Positions 36,890 through 45,671 are shown, numbered from the stretch's first letter. The stretch: DNA of 64,000 bases from Nostoc sp. XA010 (GCF_020829625.1 NZ_JAIVFX010000006.1:62001-126000), one strand, 5' to 3'. Numbers and translations are program-made. The notes: generated from the sequence alone by a model not told the origin.

Positions 36890-36942
36890 AAGTTAGGAGT
36901 TAGGAGTTGGGAGTTAGGAGTTGGGAGTTAGGAGTTGAGAGT
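36890..36942. repeat. Heptamer tandem array (GTTAGGA / GTTGGGA)
   Basis: Seven or so 7-bp units alternating GTTAGGA and GTTGGGA lie 14 bp upstream of the LivM-type start codon (minus strand). Confidence 0.85.
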
Positions 36943-37105
36943 AAAAAAGTGAGATTTCCCGCTTAAAACTCCCTCATCTCCCTCATCTCCCCCTGTTCCT
37001 CTCCCCTCCTCGCTGGGCGAATAAATTTTAGCGTAGCTTGAGCGTAGCTAATTTTATGGGAATACTATTTATTGTTGGTGTTTGCTGGTAGGGAATATTT
37101 GACGT

Positions 37106-37303
37106 ATGAATTTGCTGCGACTGAGAATGCATCACTTAATCGAGCAGTTAGCCGATGACGATTTGCAAAACATTTGGGATGTTCTTGAAGCTTTACATTG
37201 TGACTTTTATATGCTTCAAGCGATACAACAAGTCAAGCGATCGCAGCAACCGTGGGATATATTAACCCATGAAGAAGCGGTACGACTGTTGATGTTTTTC
37301 TGA
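37106..37303 (+). CDS. Small antitoxin-like protein
   Basis: Sixty-five residues: MNLLRLRMHHLIEQLADDDL with QNIWDVLEALHCDFYML following. The helical LIEQLADDDLQNIWDVLEAL pattern and the C-terminal PWDILTHEEAVRLL resemble RelB/Phd-type antitoxins of cyanobacterial type II modules. It precedes a RelE/ParE-like gene by 62-75 bp on the same strand. M8 is an alternative start. The family assignment is moderate. Confidence 0.62.
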   Translation: MNLLRLRMHHLIEQLADDDLQNIWDVLEALHCDFYMLQAIQQVKRSQQPWDILTHEEAVRLLMFF

Positions 37304-37377
37304 TTCAGCAGCGCTTTCTTTTCTAGTGCCAGTGACCCCTCAAGTTTTGGTTAAGGTAACGCCTAGTGAGTCTGGAA

Positions 37378-37623
37378 ATGCGCTATGCAAGGTCTTTTTT
37401 GCTAGACCTGAAGAATTTAGAACCTGCCGCCTACGAGCGGGTGTATGATTTTGTGTTTATTGAGTTAGCCCAAAAGTGGCAGTTGAGCGATTTAACAGAA
37501 CTGCGACAGCTTGATGGTGAAGGCATTTTTCACCGCTTCACCCTCGATAATTATCTTATTGGTATAGAAATCAGGGGTGAAATTGTGAAATTTCTGCGTG
37601 TCATCCCTATGCCAGATGTTTAA
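37378..37623 (+). CDS. RelE/ParE-like toxin-type protein
   Basis: About 81 residues: MRYARSFLLDLKNLEPAAYERVYDFVF, then LTELRQLDGEGIFHRFTLDNYLIGIEIRG and IVKFLRVIPM. The order (helices at the start, a basic Y-R/H-R-F beta strand, a hydrophobic VKFLRV strand) is that of RelE/ParE-superfamily proteins, which cleave mRNA on the ribosome or poison gyrase. A GTG at 37366 could add four residues; the ATG at 37378 gives a typical family start. With the gene at 37106 it forms a likely type II toxin-antitoxin pair. Confidence 0.68.
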   Translation: MRYARSFLLDLKNLEPAAYERVYDFVFIELAQKWQLSDLTELRQLDGEGIFHRFTLDNYLIGIEIRGEIVKFLRVIPMPDV

Positions 37624-37734
37624 AGTCAAGAGTCAAGAGAACACTTAAAACTGTAAACTGTATAAGGCTAGGCAGGGATCGCTATAACCTTACATTAAAC
37701 TGGTTTTGAAAAACACTTTATTTGAGATTTCCCT

Positions 37735-39321
37735 ATGGATGCTAGGGCCCTTTGGCAACGATACCAAAACTGGTTATATTTCCACGAGGGATTGGGACTG
37801 TACTTAGACATAAGTCGAATGCGGTTCGATGATGCCTTTGTGGATTCGTTGCAGCCGAAGTTTGACAAGGCGTTTGCGGATATGGCTCAACTGGAGAAGG
37901 GTGCGATCGCAAATCCTGACGAGAATCGCATGGTTGGACACTACTGGCTGCGAAATCCTGATTTAGCGCCAACTCCAGAACTTACACAAGAAATTGTCCA
38001 AACCCTAGAACAAATCGAAGCCTTTGCGGAAAAAGTCCAAACAGGTGCTATTCATCCTCCCAGAGCAAGCCGCTTCACGGATATTATCTCCATTGGCATT
38101 GGTGGTTCCGCCCTCGGACCCCAATTCGTCGCGGAAGCCCTTGCTCCTGATTTCCCGCCCCTGAAACTTCACTTTATCGATAACAACGATCCAGCAGGTA
38201 TCGATCGCGTTATCAATCATCTGCGAAATAGCCTCGCCAGCACTTTGGTTTTGGTGATTTCCAAATCTGGGGGAACGCCGGAACCTCGTAACGGCATGAT
38301 TGAAGTTAAAAAAGCCTACGCCGGACACAATTTGGAATTTGCTCAATATGCGGTAGCAATTACCAGCGTTGACAGCAACCTCGATAAACTTGCCAAAGAC
38401 GAAGGTTGGCTGGCTAGATTCCCCATGTATGACTGGGTGGGAGGACGCACCTCAGAAATGTCTGCTGTGGGGCTAGTACCAGCCGCATTGCAGGGCATTG
38501 ATGTTCGTGCCATGCTAGATGGCGCAAAAGAAATGGATGACGCTACCCGCGTTCCAGATGTGAAAAATAACCCAGCAGCCTTGCTTGCTTTGTCTTGGTA
38601 CTTTGCTGGTAACGGAAAGGGCGAAAAAGATATGGTTGTCCTACCTTACAAGGACAGCTTATTTTTGTTCAGTCGCTATTTGCAACAACTGGTGATGGAA
38701 TCCTTGGGCAAGGAAAAAGACTTAGACGGCAACGTTGTCCATCAAGGCATCGCCGTTTATGGTAACAAAGGCTCAACAGATCAACACGCTTACGTCCAGC
38801 AGTTGCGTGAGGGTGTAGCGAATTTCTTTGCTACCTTCATCGAAGTATTGGAAGATCGTCAGGGCCCATCCACTGAAATAGATCCAGGAGTTACATCAGG
38901 CGATTATCTTTCCGGTTTTCTCCAAGGAACCCGACAAGCGCTTTATGAAAATCACCGCGATTCGATTACAGTCACGATTCCCCAAGTTAACCCCCGAACT
39001 GTAGGGGCATTAATTTCTTTGTATGAACGCGCTGTTGGTTTATACGCTAGCTTAGTCAACGTCAACGCCTACCATCAACCAGGCGTAGAAGCTGGCAAAA
39101 AAGCAGCCGCCTCCATTCTCGATTTGCAAACACGAGTCGTAGCAGTGCTGCAAAAAGAAAAAGCTCCCATTTCTCTTGATGAACTTGCAGAGAAAGCAGG
39201 CGCATCAGAGCAAGTTGAGGCAATTTACAAGATTTTGCGTCATATCCATGCCAATCAGCGAGGTGTGGTTTTGCAAGGTGATCTTCAGAAACCCGGCAGT
39301 TTAACCGTTTCTGCTAGCTGA
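37735..39321 (+). CDS. pgi: Glucose-6-phosphate isomerase
   Basis: A 528-residue cytoplasmic enzyme interconverting glucose 6-phosphate and fructose 6-phosphate in glycolysis and the oxidative pentose cycle. Motifs: phosphate-binding [48 protein letters not shown], active-site [18 protein letters not shown] and [14 protein letters not shown]. Length is right for cyanobacterial Pgi. Its upstream neighbour is the toxin-antitoxin pair, from which it is 111 bp away; it probably has its own promoter. Confidence 0.96.
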   Translation: MDARALWQRYQNWLYFHEGLGLYLDISRMRFDDAFVDSLQPKFDKAFADMAQLEKGAIANPDENRMVGHYWLRNPDLAPTPELTQEIVQTLEQIEAFAEKVQTGAIHPPRASRFTDIISIGIGGSALGPQFVAEALAPDFPPLKLHFIDNNDPAGIDRVINHLRNSLASTLVLVISKSGGTPEPRNGMIEVKKAYAGHNLEFAQYAVAITSVDSNLDKLAKDEGWLARFPMYDWVGGRTSEMSAVGLVPAALQGIDVRAMLDGAKEMDDATRVPDVKNNPAALLALSWYFAGNGKGEKDMVVLPYKDSLFLFSRYLQQLVMESLGKEKDLDGNVVHQGIAVYGNKGSTDQHAYVQQLREGVANFFATFIEVLEDRQGPSTEIDPGVTSGDYLSGFLQGTRQALYENHRDSITVTIPQVNPRTVGALISLYERAVGLYASLVNVNAYHQPGVEAGKKAAASILDLQTRVVAVLQKEKAPISLDELAEKAGASEQVEAIYKILRHIHANQRGVVLQGDLQKPGSLTVSAS

Positions 39322-39525
39322 TAGTTCTAGTCTAAACATCACATTTTGTTCATTAATTGTTGTATCAGCAACAATTTTTTATTGTGAAGCATCCTAGATA
39401 GAAGATATATCTTCAGTCTAGGATGCTTCACTGTAGAATTCGTAATTCGCAATTGAAGGACAGAGGAACTAATTGCTTGCCCTAACATAAAGTTAAGGCA
39501 GCATCAATTAAGTAGGATTAATACT

Positions 39526-39843
39526 ATGGCTGAATCAACAGCAAAACAACCTGCACGTCGGGGTAGAATTTTTCCAGAACGTACTTTATCTCCAGAAGAA
39601 CTTGCTAGACGCAAAGCTGAAGATGAATTATTTTATCGGCGTTGTCGGGCAATTTTTGAGCGTGTGCGTCCCGATTTAATTAAGGAACACTATGGCTGGT
39701 ATATTGCAGTGGAGCCAGATAGTGGTGATTACTTGTTTGATGCGGATAAAATGCAAGCTCATAAAAAATCCCTTGAAAAATATCCAAATAGTAGACATTG
39801 TGTATTCTGCCTAAATGAAACGGGAACAACTGGCAGAATATGA
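39526..39843 (+). CDS. Small conserved protein paired with a retropepsin-like protein
   Basis: A 105-residue protein: a basic start (AKQPARRGRIFPERTLSPEE), a charged helix (ARRKAEDELFYRRCRAIFERV), then IKEHYGWYIAVEPDSGDYLF and a C-terminal CVFCLNETG. The YGWYIAVEPDSGDYLFD segment recurs in cyanobacterial proteins encoded next to DTG-motif proteins. Its last four bases (ATGA) overlap the next gene, so the two are translationally coupled. Function unknown; it could be an antitoxin-like or substrate partner. AGGA lies before the start. Confidence 0.72.
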   Translation: MAESTAKQPARRGRIFPERTLSPEELARRKAEDELFYRRCRAIFERVRPDLIKEHYGWYIAVEPDSGDYLFDADKMQAHKKSLEKYPNSRHCVFCLNETGTTGRI

Positions 39844-40202
39844 TTCAGGGAAACTTTGGAGATAATGGGCAACTATTTTTTGAAATTGATTTGATTACAT
39901 CTGATGGATTAGATTTGCCTGTAGATGCTATGTTGGATACTGGTTTTACAGGCTTTCTGGCTATTAAGAAACAAGATTTAGAGTATCTTGATTGGGGTTA
40001 TATCGGTGAGGAATCTCTACGAACTGCTGAAGGAGAATCAAGATTTGATATTTATTTAGGTAAGGTGCTGTTAAACGAACAAGAGTATGAAATTAATGTT
40101 TATGTGGGCGATGAAATTACAGAAGTATTATTAGGCTCAGAATGGCTAAAAATTATGCCCTTGGTAGTTAATTATCAAATTGGTATATTAACTTTGGGAT
40201 AA
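39840..40202 (+). CDS. Clan AA retropepsin-like aspartic protease family protein
   Basis: A 120-residue single-domain protein. The catalytic motif is DTGFTG at about 37-42 (AMLDTGFTGFLAIKKQDLE), followed by AEGESRFDIYLGKVLLNEQE and the second hydrophobic motif EVLLGSEWLKIMPLVVNYQIGIL. Retropepsin-like proteins of this size act as homodimers, each chain giving one Asp. No signal peptide, so it should be cytoplasmic. Coupled by a 4-bp overlap to the gene at 39526. The substrate is unknown. Confidence 0.82.
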   Translation: MIQGNFGDNGQLFFEIDLITSDGLDLPVDAMLDTGFTGFLAIKKQDLEYLDWGYIGEESLRTAEGESRFDIYLGKVLLNEQEYEINVYVGDEITEVLLGSEWLKIMPLVVNYQIGILTLG

Positions 40203-40463
40203 CTGCGATGCCTACGCCTACACCTACACACTTCAGTGATTTTTAAACGAACCGCATTCACGTTAGTGTCTCCCCTTGGGAGAAAAACGCGAAGATCGCG
40301 AAGGTAAGAAAAGAGATATATTGTATTATTTTTAGTTAGTAGGTAAATCGCGGAGAAAGTAAAAGCGATGCCTACGCCTGGCTACGCCTACGCCATTCAA
40401 TTTATTTAACTTTAAATGTTGTTAAAATGAACTTAAAGCTGTCAATAAACTAGAATATCAATC
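40203..40463. other. Repeat-bearing gap before the parDE-like module
   Basis: No gene seen. It contains GCGATGCCTACGCCTACACC (about 40206), the first copy of the 84-bp repeat at 40286-40369 and a further dispersed-repeat tail to about 40394. Confidence 0.6.
40286..40369. repeat. 84-bp direct repeat flanking the parDE-like genes, left copy
   Basis: It starts AACGCGAAGATCGCGAAGGT and ends GAGAAAGTAAAAGCGAT, and it matches 41192-41274 with few differences and no large gap. Both copies are in the same orientation. Confidence 0.88.
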
Positions 40464-40730
40464 ATGAATATACAAATTAAACCTGAACTAGAGCAAATTA
40501 TCCAAGCGCAAATTGCTACAGGTAGATATGCGAATCCTGAAGAAGTGATTAGTAAAGCATTGAAGTTGCTATTAGAGTGGGAAAAAGGTTATCAACAGTG
40601 GGTTGAAGAAACACGCGAAAAAGTTGAGGTTGCTATTGAGCAACTGGATAGAGGGGAAGGTATTGATGGAGAAGTTGTAGTTGAACAATTGCGAGATAAA
40701 TTGCGGAAAGCGAGAGAATTACAAGCATGA
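40464..40730 (+). CDS. ParD/CopG-type antitoxin
   Basis: An 88-residue protein with an N-terminal ribbon-helix-helix: MNIQIKPELEQIIQAQIATGRYANPEEVISKALKLLLE compares well with ParD antitoxins (beta strand, helix, GRYxNPEEV turn, helix). The C-terminal charged helix (EKVEVAIEQLDRGEGIDGEV) is the toxin-binding and flexible part. It should bind its own promoter and neutralise the downstream ParE-like toxin; stop and start overlap (ATGA). Confidence 0.9.
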   Translation: MNIQIKPELEQIIQAQIATGRYANPEEVISKALKLLLEWEKGYQQWVEETREKVEVAIEQLDRGEGIDGEVVVEQLRDKLRKARELQA

Positions 40731-41029
40731 AGCAACATATTATCTCTCCAAAAGCCAGTCAGGATTTATCAGAAATTATTGATTATTTTGTCAAGATAAA
40801 TATTGATGCTGGGGAGCGTTTTATTGAGAAATTTGATACAAAGTGTAAATATTTAGCTAATTTCCCCAATATGGGACGCAGCTACGGAAATATTAAAGCT
40901 GATTTGCGCGGTGTTCCTTTGGATAATTATATTATTCTTTATCGAGTTGTAAATAGTGGGATCGAAATTGTCCGTGTAGTTAGTGGTTATCAAAATTTGG
41001 AATCTTTATTTGTAGAATCAGATGAGTAA
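40727..41029 (+). CDS. ParE/RelE-family toxin
   Basis: A 100-residue protein: ISPKASQDLSEIIDYFVKIN at the start, FIEKFDTKCKYLANFPNMGRSYGNIKADLRGVPLDNYIILYRV, then IEIVRVVSGYQNLESLF. The pattern (helical hairpin, P-x-x-GR, LRG-x-P, N-Y-x-I-x-Y-R) is typical of ParE. ParE toxins inhibit DNA gyrase; some relatives act as RNases. It overlaps the ParD-type gene by 4 bp. The module is bracketed by ~84-bp direct repeats. Confidence 0.9.
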   Translation: MKQHIISPKASQDLSEIIDYFVKINIDAGERFIEKFDTKCKYLANFPNMGRSYGNIKADLRGVPLDNYIILYRVVNSGIEIVRVVSGYQNLESLFVESDE

Positions 41030-41074
41030 GTTGGTGTTTTAGTTAACTTACAATTATCTATTGATAAATCATTC

Positions 41075-41128
41075 AGAAAGTAAAAGCAATGCCTACCTCT
41101 GGCTATGCCTATGCACTTCATTTATTTT
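41075..41128. repeat. Partial third copy of the flanking repeat tail
   Basis: AGAAAGTAAAAGCAATGCCT and the following CTCTGGCTATGCCTATGCACTTCATTTATTTT correspond to 40354-40408 at the left side, showing that the right flank keeps both ends of the repeat cluster. Confidence 0.7.
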
Positions 41129-41191
41129 GAAACGTAGACGCATTCGCGGAGCGTCTCGTAGAGAAGCGGCTTGCCGCAGGCTACTGCAAAG

Positions 41192-41274
41192 AACGCAAAG
41201 ATCGCGAAGGTAAGAAAAGAGATATATTGTACTATATTAGTTAATAGGTAAATCGCGGAGAAAGTAAAAGCGAT
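41192..41274. repeat. 84-bp direct repeat flanking the parDE-like genes, right copy
   Basis: Right-hand partner of 40286-40369. Its end overlaps the last ~38 bp (C-terminal codons and stop) of the minus-strand nuclease gene at 41237, so the repeat contributes to that gene's C-terminus. Confidence 0.85.
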
Positions 41275-42688
41275 CGCTATTCCAATTACTGCCTTTTATC
41301 CTTCCTAAATAGCCTGTTAATGGTGAAGAAAGTTCTATTAGAATTTCGTGCATTTCTACTGTTTTTAGTGGCTGTGGTGGATGTGAGCCGAAATAAGCAC
41401 CATGTAGAGCATCAACGCCAGCAGATTCTGCGCCTGAGTTTTGTAGATAATTTTTGACAAGCTGGATAATGTGCGATCGCAATTTAATCTCTCTCTCAGC
41501 TTTATCAATATATTCATTAATTTTATAGTCAATTTGCCCAGGTTCTAAATATTGCTGTAATTCGACTAAGTTAATAGCACCTGGATATTTTGCTTTGAAT
41601 TCAACTAGCTTTTGTAGAGTCATTACATTTATAATACTGATTTTCGATATTTCAGCAGATTCTTTCAAATTTTTAGTCGGTTTACCTGGGCCAATAATTA
41701 ACCTTACAGCTTGAAGATAATTTTCTTTTAAATGCCTTCTACCAATCCTATCTAATTCTTCTACTGCACGATCAGGAATGCTTTTACCTGCTTTACATTC
41801 GCAAACAAGAGCATAAGGTTGTGAGCAAAATAAGTCTAAGCCACCTGCACCGCCTTTGTAGTTTTCTTCAACTTTGAATCCTAAAAAATCAAGACTACGG
41901 CGTGCGATGATTTCAAAATCTGTACCAGCTTGATAGTTATTTTTACCCTCGTCTAGCTCTATGCTGCGATCGCCCAATTTTGCAATATTATTTATCCAAG
42001 CTAAATCTGGATCAGATTGTTTAATTAGCTTGTGACTACTCCAACCCAAAAATACTTTGATATCGTCGTCTAATTGTTTCGCGGCTGGTTGGCTAATGGT
42101 TAGGGATGCGATCGCACTCTGCAATTCTTCCAATTCAGGATGCAGCGAGGGTTCTAGCTTTTCTAATTGGTGTTTGCGTTGGGCGAAGGTGCGATCGTTT
42201 AATACTGGTAAATCAACAGATACCTTCAACGGATCAGGTAAACCTATAAACTGGCTTTGTGGATTCACAGGTATTTCAATTGGCTGAGACAACAAATAGA
42301 CACGTAAATAAGCAAGAAAGATATGCTTCCTTTGGAGCAAAACTTCTTGTAATCCTTTTGTTGTCCAAATATTTAATTGTGACAAAGCTTTTAACGATTC
42401 TAAGTTATTTAGGATTTGGCACAGTTCACACTTACCCCAAGATTGAATCCAGACGGTTTCAGAAGTTATTGGAGTAATAATTTTCTGGGTAATCGTCAAT
42501 AAATTTGACTTATAGTATTGTTCATCGGGTAACACGTTGATTGAGGTTGCAGACGGATAAAGAGCAAAGGAACGCCCCGGATGAATAAATGTCCGGGGTA
42601 GAGCTATAATTATTCGACCCTGTAGTAAAGCTTCAACATCGGGAGAAGGTAGACATAAGGCAGTATTGAGCAAAATTAGATTACTCAT
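41237..42688 (-). CDS. PD-(D/E)XK nuclease-domain protein of a three-gene ATPase/nuclease unit
   Basis: A 483-residue protein. Residues 1-150 form a beta-rich domain (LLNTALCLPSPDVEALLQGR...FALYPSA) I cannot name; a helical linker follows. Residues ~250-330 are a restriction-endonuclease-like core: AGTDFEIIARRSLDFLGFKV, GGAGGLDLF with D285, then ALVCECKAG with E297 and K299, the D-x11-E-x-K signature. It should cut nucleic acid in a Mg-dependent way. Its ATG overlaps the stop of the ATPase gene (ATGA), so the two are coupled. The final residues (FYFLRDLPIN) are encoded within a dispersed repeat. Confidence 0.8.
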   Translation of the reverse strand: MSNLILLNTALCLPSPDVEALLQGRIIIALPRTFIHPGRSFALYPSATSINVLPDEQYYKSNLLTITQKIITPITSETVWIQSWGKCELCQILNNLESLKALSQLNIWTTKGLQEVLLQRKHIFLAYLRVYLLSQPIEIPVNPQSQFIGLPDPLKVSVDLPVLNDRTFAQRKHQLEKLEPSLHPELEELQSAIASLTISQPAAKQLDDDIKVFLGWSSHKLIKQSDPDLAWINNIAKLGDRSIELDEGKNNYQAGTDFEIIARRSLDFLGFKVEENYKGGAGGLDLFCSQPYALVCECKAGKSIPDRAVEELDRIGRRHLKENYLQAVRLIIGPGKPTKNLKESAEISKISIINVMTLQKLVEFKAKYPGAINLVELQQYLEPGQIDYKINEYIDKAEREIKLRSHIIQLVKNYLQNSGAESAGVDALHGAYFGSHPPQPLKTVEMHEILIELSSPLTGYLGRIKGSNWNSDRFYFLRDLPIN

Positions 42689-44592
42689 AAACCAAGTTTA
42701 ATAATTAAATTATCAAGCATATGATCTAGTTCTTTAGTTCCATTTTCATTTTGTATAGGCTGAGTTTCAGCAAGACATTCTTCATTTATTAAGCCACTAG
42801 GTATTTGACCAGATGGGTCACTTAAAATTTCACGTATTAAGTAGTTTCCAACTGCAATTTTGTGTTGAACTATAAACTGAGAAATTTCCTCTTCACTAAC
42901 TTCATAATCTTTGCAAGCTTGCTGAACAAATAAAATTGCTAAAAGAGGCTTAATATCCTCAATACTAAGCTTTACAAATTCTCCTCCTAAATTTTTAGAA
43001 AGTAGTTCATCTAAATATTCTTTTCCTTTAGTATTATGTTTCACATCTTTAGCACGAACTAAGCAGCCACGAGTCATATCAAATTTTTTATAATCTATTA
43101 ATCTTCTCAAGGCAGCACTCACAAATTTATTGCTAGATTCTTGTACAACTGCTACTACTATTTTGACAACTATTCCATCTTCCTTACCAATAATTCTAAA
43201 GTTGAGGTAGCCTTTGTCTACATTTTTGACTATAACTTCCTCAACTTCATATATTTTTACTTTTTCTACAGTTTCACCTTTCAGAGTTAATAAACAAAAA
43301 CGTATAGCATTAGCTATGGTACTACTGTCTTCAAAGTAATTTTCTATTGTGTTATCAAGTGCTGCAAGTTCTTTATTAAAAGCTTTTTCAATTTTATGTA
43401 GTCGATCTACTGGTGGCGGTGGGCCACCAGGCAAATTCCAATTATTTGTACACCACTGTAAAACCTTTCTAACTATTGGTTTTTCTTTACCAAGCTCTCG
43501 TAAATTATTTTCATCAAAAGGATAGACAGGATGAGGTGGAGTTAAATTGTTTGTATCATAAAACTCTTTCAGCCAGTGGGAGACAAGAGTTACTACATCA
43601 TCACTATTAAGATGCCTTAAATCAAATTTCTTTTCACCAATTCTGTCAATAACCGAATCTGCTTGTGGTACAACTTTAACTTGTTGTGTCCAAGTTTCAT
43701 CGAACATAGCTAGAATTAAGACTCCCCGTTTAATTTTGCTATATATATCTTTTGCAAACAAAGCAATAACTTGTGATCTTGTAAAACCCTGCTCATTACA
43801 AGTGACACTTTCTAACTCATCAAAGCAAATGACTATTGTCCTGTAATCACCAATTAAGTCTAGAATTTGGCATACTGTTTGGAATGCTTCAGCTTCTTTA
43901 TCGTCTTGACTAGTATTTGGTAATCCCATAGAGTCAGCTTGTGACTGTGCTAAGTCTCTGCCAGCAAGCCAATTAATTGCAAATGAAACTTTATCTAAAG
44001 AAAGTGTCCATAAGATAGCCTGAATCAAATAAGGATTTTCAATATTTGACTTAAGTTTCAGTACTTTAGCAGTCAAGGCATCAACTATTTTGGGATGTTG
44101 AGCTAAAACCCCAGGAAATCGCTTCATTAACTCTTGAGGAGTGTAGCTTGACTTATATACCTCATTGAGTAAAGTAGTTGCCAACTCTTGCCATTGCATT
44201 ACACTTTGATTACCAGTCTGTTTTAGACTAGATGCCAATGTGTTTAAAAATTTAGAATGTATTTTGTTTAAATCACCATAATCAACTTCACTCATATAGA
44301 CAAAAAAACTATCACCTTTATCCTGAATATGGTGACGTATCCGACTCATTAAGTGACTTTTGCCTAGTCCTTTTTCAGCTTTAATAGTTATACCAATAAC
44401 TGAACGTTTTCCTATGCTAATTTGCTCTATTGCCTGATAAACAGCATCTGATACATGAGCATTTATGGAAGGAACATCAGGAAAAGTTTTGTTCCATATA
44501 TCATAATTTCTGACTACTAATGATCTATCAAATGGGTTATGGCTTGTAATAGCTTTGTTGATATCTGAATATGAAGATAAAGAATTACTCAT
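42685..44592 (-). CDS. P-loop AAA-type ATPase, partner of the nuclease
   Basis: A 635-residue protein. Walker A is AEKGLGKS (72-79, in GITIKAEKGLGKSHLMSRI) and Walker B is TIVICFDELE with D258 and E259; a sensor-like strand GVLILAMFDETW follows. Residues ~300-400 (RHLNSDDVVTLVSHWLKEFY) look like an AAA+ lid, and 420-570 is a further helical/beta region. No transmembrane helix. The order resembles ATPases of multi-gene DNA-handling or defence systems (for example BREX-type P-loop proteins), but I cannot place it in a named family. Coupled to the nuclease by a 4-bp overlap; the winged-helix-like gene lies 62 bp upstream. Confidence 0.78.
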   Translation of the reverse strand: MSNSLSSYSDINKAITSHNPFDRSLVVRNYDIWNKTFPDVPSINAHVSDAVYQAIEQISIGKRSVIGITIKAEKGLGKSHLMSRIRHHIQDKGDSFFVYMSEVDYGDLNKIHSKFLNTLASSLKQTGNQSVMQWQELATTLLNEVYKSSYTPQELMKRFPGVLAQHPKIVDALTAKVLKLKSNIENPYLIQAILWTLSLDKVSFAINWLAGRDLAQSQADSMGLPNTSQDDKEAEAFQTVCQILDLIGDYRTIVICFDELESVTCNEQGFTRSQVIALFAKDIYSKIKRGVLILAMFDETWTQQVKVVPQADSVIDRIGEKKFDLRHLNSDDVVTLVSHWLKEFYDTNNLTPPHPVYPFDENNLRELGKEKPIVRKVLQWCTNNWNLPGGPPPPVDRLHKIEKAFNKELAALDNTIENYFEDSSTIANAIRFCLLTLKGETVEKVKIYEVEEVIVKNVDKGYLNFRIIGKEDGIVVKIVVAVVQESSNKFVSAALRRLIDYKKFDMTRGCLVRAKDVKHNTKGKEYLDELLSKNLGGEFVKLSIEDIKPLLAILFVQQACKDYEVSEEEISQFIVQHKIAVGNYLIREILSDPSGQIPSGLINEECLAETQPIQNENGTKELDHMLDNLIIKLGL

Positions 44593-44654
44593 GATTGTGT
44601 ATTTACTGAAAATAATGGCTAAGAAATCAAAGCGTAAAAAACGAGTAACTTAGT

Positions 44655-45353
44655 TTAAAAATTGAGGCGTTTAGCATAACAGCGTAATCCACTGACTTTA
44701 GTAGTAATGGAATCTTCAATCTTGTCGGGGGCGCTATCTTCTATGCTTCCACCCTGAAGTTGCAAAATGTCTTTCTCCTGAATCTCTAGCAGCCATGTGT
44801 TGAAATCTTCACGACTAACCCGATCGCCTATTTCTCTCCTGATACGATAAATAGGCACCAGATTATCTAGGTTGTACTCATAGTTCAGCTTGTCGTAGAC
44901 TTCCAACGCCACAGATTTAAACTCGTCATAAGATGCGATTCCTTTGGAAAGCTCCGCGATCGCACTCTTCCCATTAACTGGTACATCTGCACCAGTTACC
45001 GCAACATCAATCTGACTAATCCACTTCACCAACGCATTAGCCGCCCAAGTACCGACAATCGTCCCTTCAAATTTAAAATCAGAGCTTCTCAAACCCTCAC
45101 CCAACACCTCTAAACCCTTGCCAGATGTCAGAGAGTATCCTTTTTTGGAGATTGCGATCGCACCCTGATTCTGCAATTCTTTAAGTGAACCCTGATAATC
45201 TGCTACCTTCTGGCTTTTGGATACAATTCGCTTAGTGAGTTGACCCTTCTTAACTTCCTGCTGCGTTCCTCCCAAATCCCACAAAGCCAAAAGGAGACGA
45301 GTTCTAGTTTGGACTGTATTTTGTGATGTTATATTGAGTGTATTTTTTGGCAA
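44655..45353 (-). CDS. Putative winged-helix protein, first gene of the ATPase/nuclease unit
   Basis: A 232-residue protein. Residues 16-90 look like a winged helix: TRLLLALWDLGGTQQEVKKG, LTKRIVSKSQKVADYQGSLKEL, then a wing-like AIAISKKGYSLTSGKGLEVLG. The C-terminal part (140-200) is helical with YRIRREIGDRVSREDFNTWL and LLEIQEKDILQLQGG, suggesting a second small HTH-like unit. It may bind the DNA target or regulate the unit. The only in-frame start is TTG at 45353 without a ribosome-binding site; ATGATG lies just upstream in another frame across an A6 run, so the annotated N-terminus is uncertain. Confidence 0.66.
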   Translation of the reverse strand: MPKNTLNITSQNTVQTRTRLLLALWDLGGTQQEVKKGQLTKRIVSKSQKVADYQGSLKELQNQGAIAISKKGYSLTSGKGLEVLGEGLRSSDFKFEGTIVGTWAANALVKWISQIDVAVTGADVPVNGKSAIAELSKGIASYDEFKSVALEVYDKLNYEYNLDNLVPIYRIRREIGDRVSREDFNTWLLEIQEKDILQLQGGSIEDSAPDKIEDSITTKVSGLRCYAKRLNF

Positions 45354-45671
45354 AGATCATCATAGTAACTGTATCTTTTTAATTTATTTATCCCGAAAAC
45401 ATAACCGAGAAATTGCTTAACATTCCGGCATTTGGGCTAAATTGATTAATCAAAAAATCAACAATATATTTCCTTAGGATGAATGCAGTTTCTCTCGAAG
45501 GCAGGATGCAATACTTGAGAAAATCGATCATCATAACAGTGACACGCTGTAGCTGTGCAGTTGTAAATTGAGTTGTAGATGTTTTTTCAATTCCACGCGA
45601 AATAACAGGAATTTCAACTTTGTTTTTGCAACAGCAAGGCTTTTAGCAAATACAGGTGATGAAGAAATCCG
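45354..45671. other. Divergent gap upstream of the nuclease unit and the lipoprotein gene
   Basis: No gene or clear repeat seen. It is AT-rich and should carry both divergent promoters. No direct or inverted repeat that could mark an insertion boundary is visible. Confidence 0.5.

Noticed and set aside
40464..41029. CRISPR-like reading of the repeats around parDE
   Set aside because: Only two long copies with genes between them; no regular spacers. No CRISPR array was seen anywhere in the window.
42057..42477. Plus-strand ORFs inside the nuclease gene
   Set aside because: Antisense shadows of a well-supported coding region.
41237..45353. Tn7-like transposon reading (TnsA-type PD-(D/E)XK nuclease plus TnsC-type ATPase)
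   Set aside because: No TnsB-type transposase, no TniQ/TnsD, and no terminal repeats at the unit borders; the ATPase does not show TnsC-like motifs.
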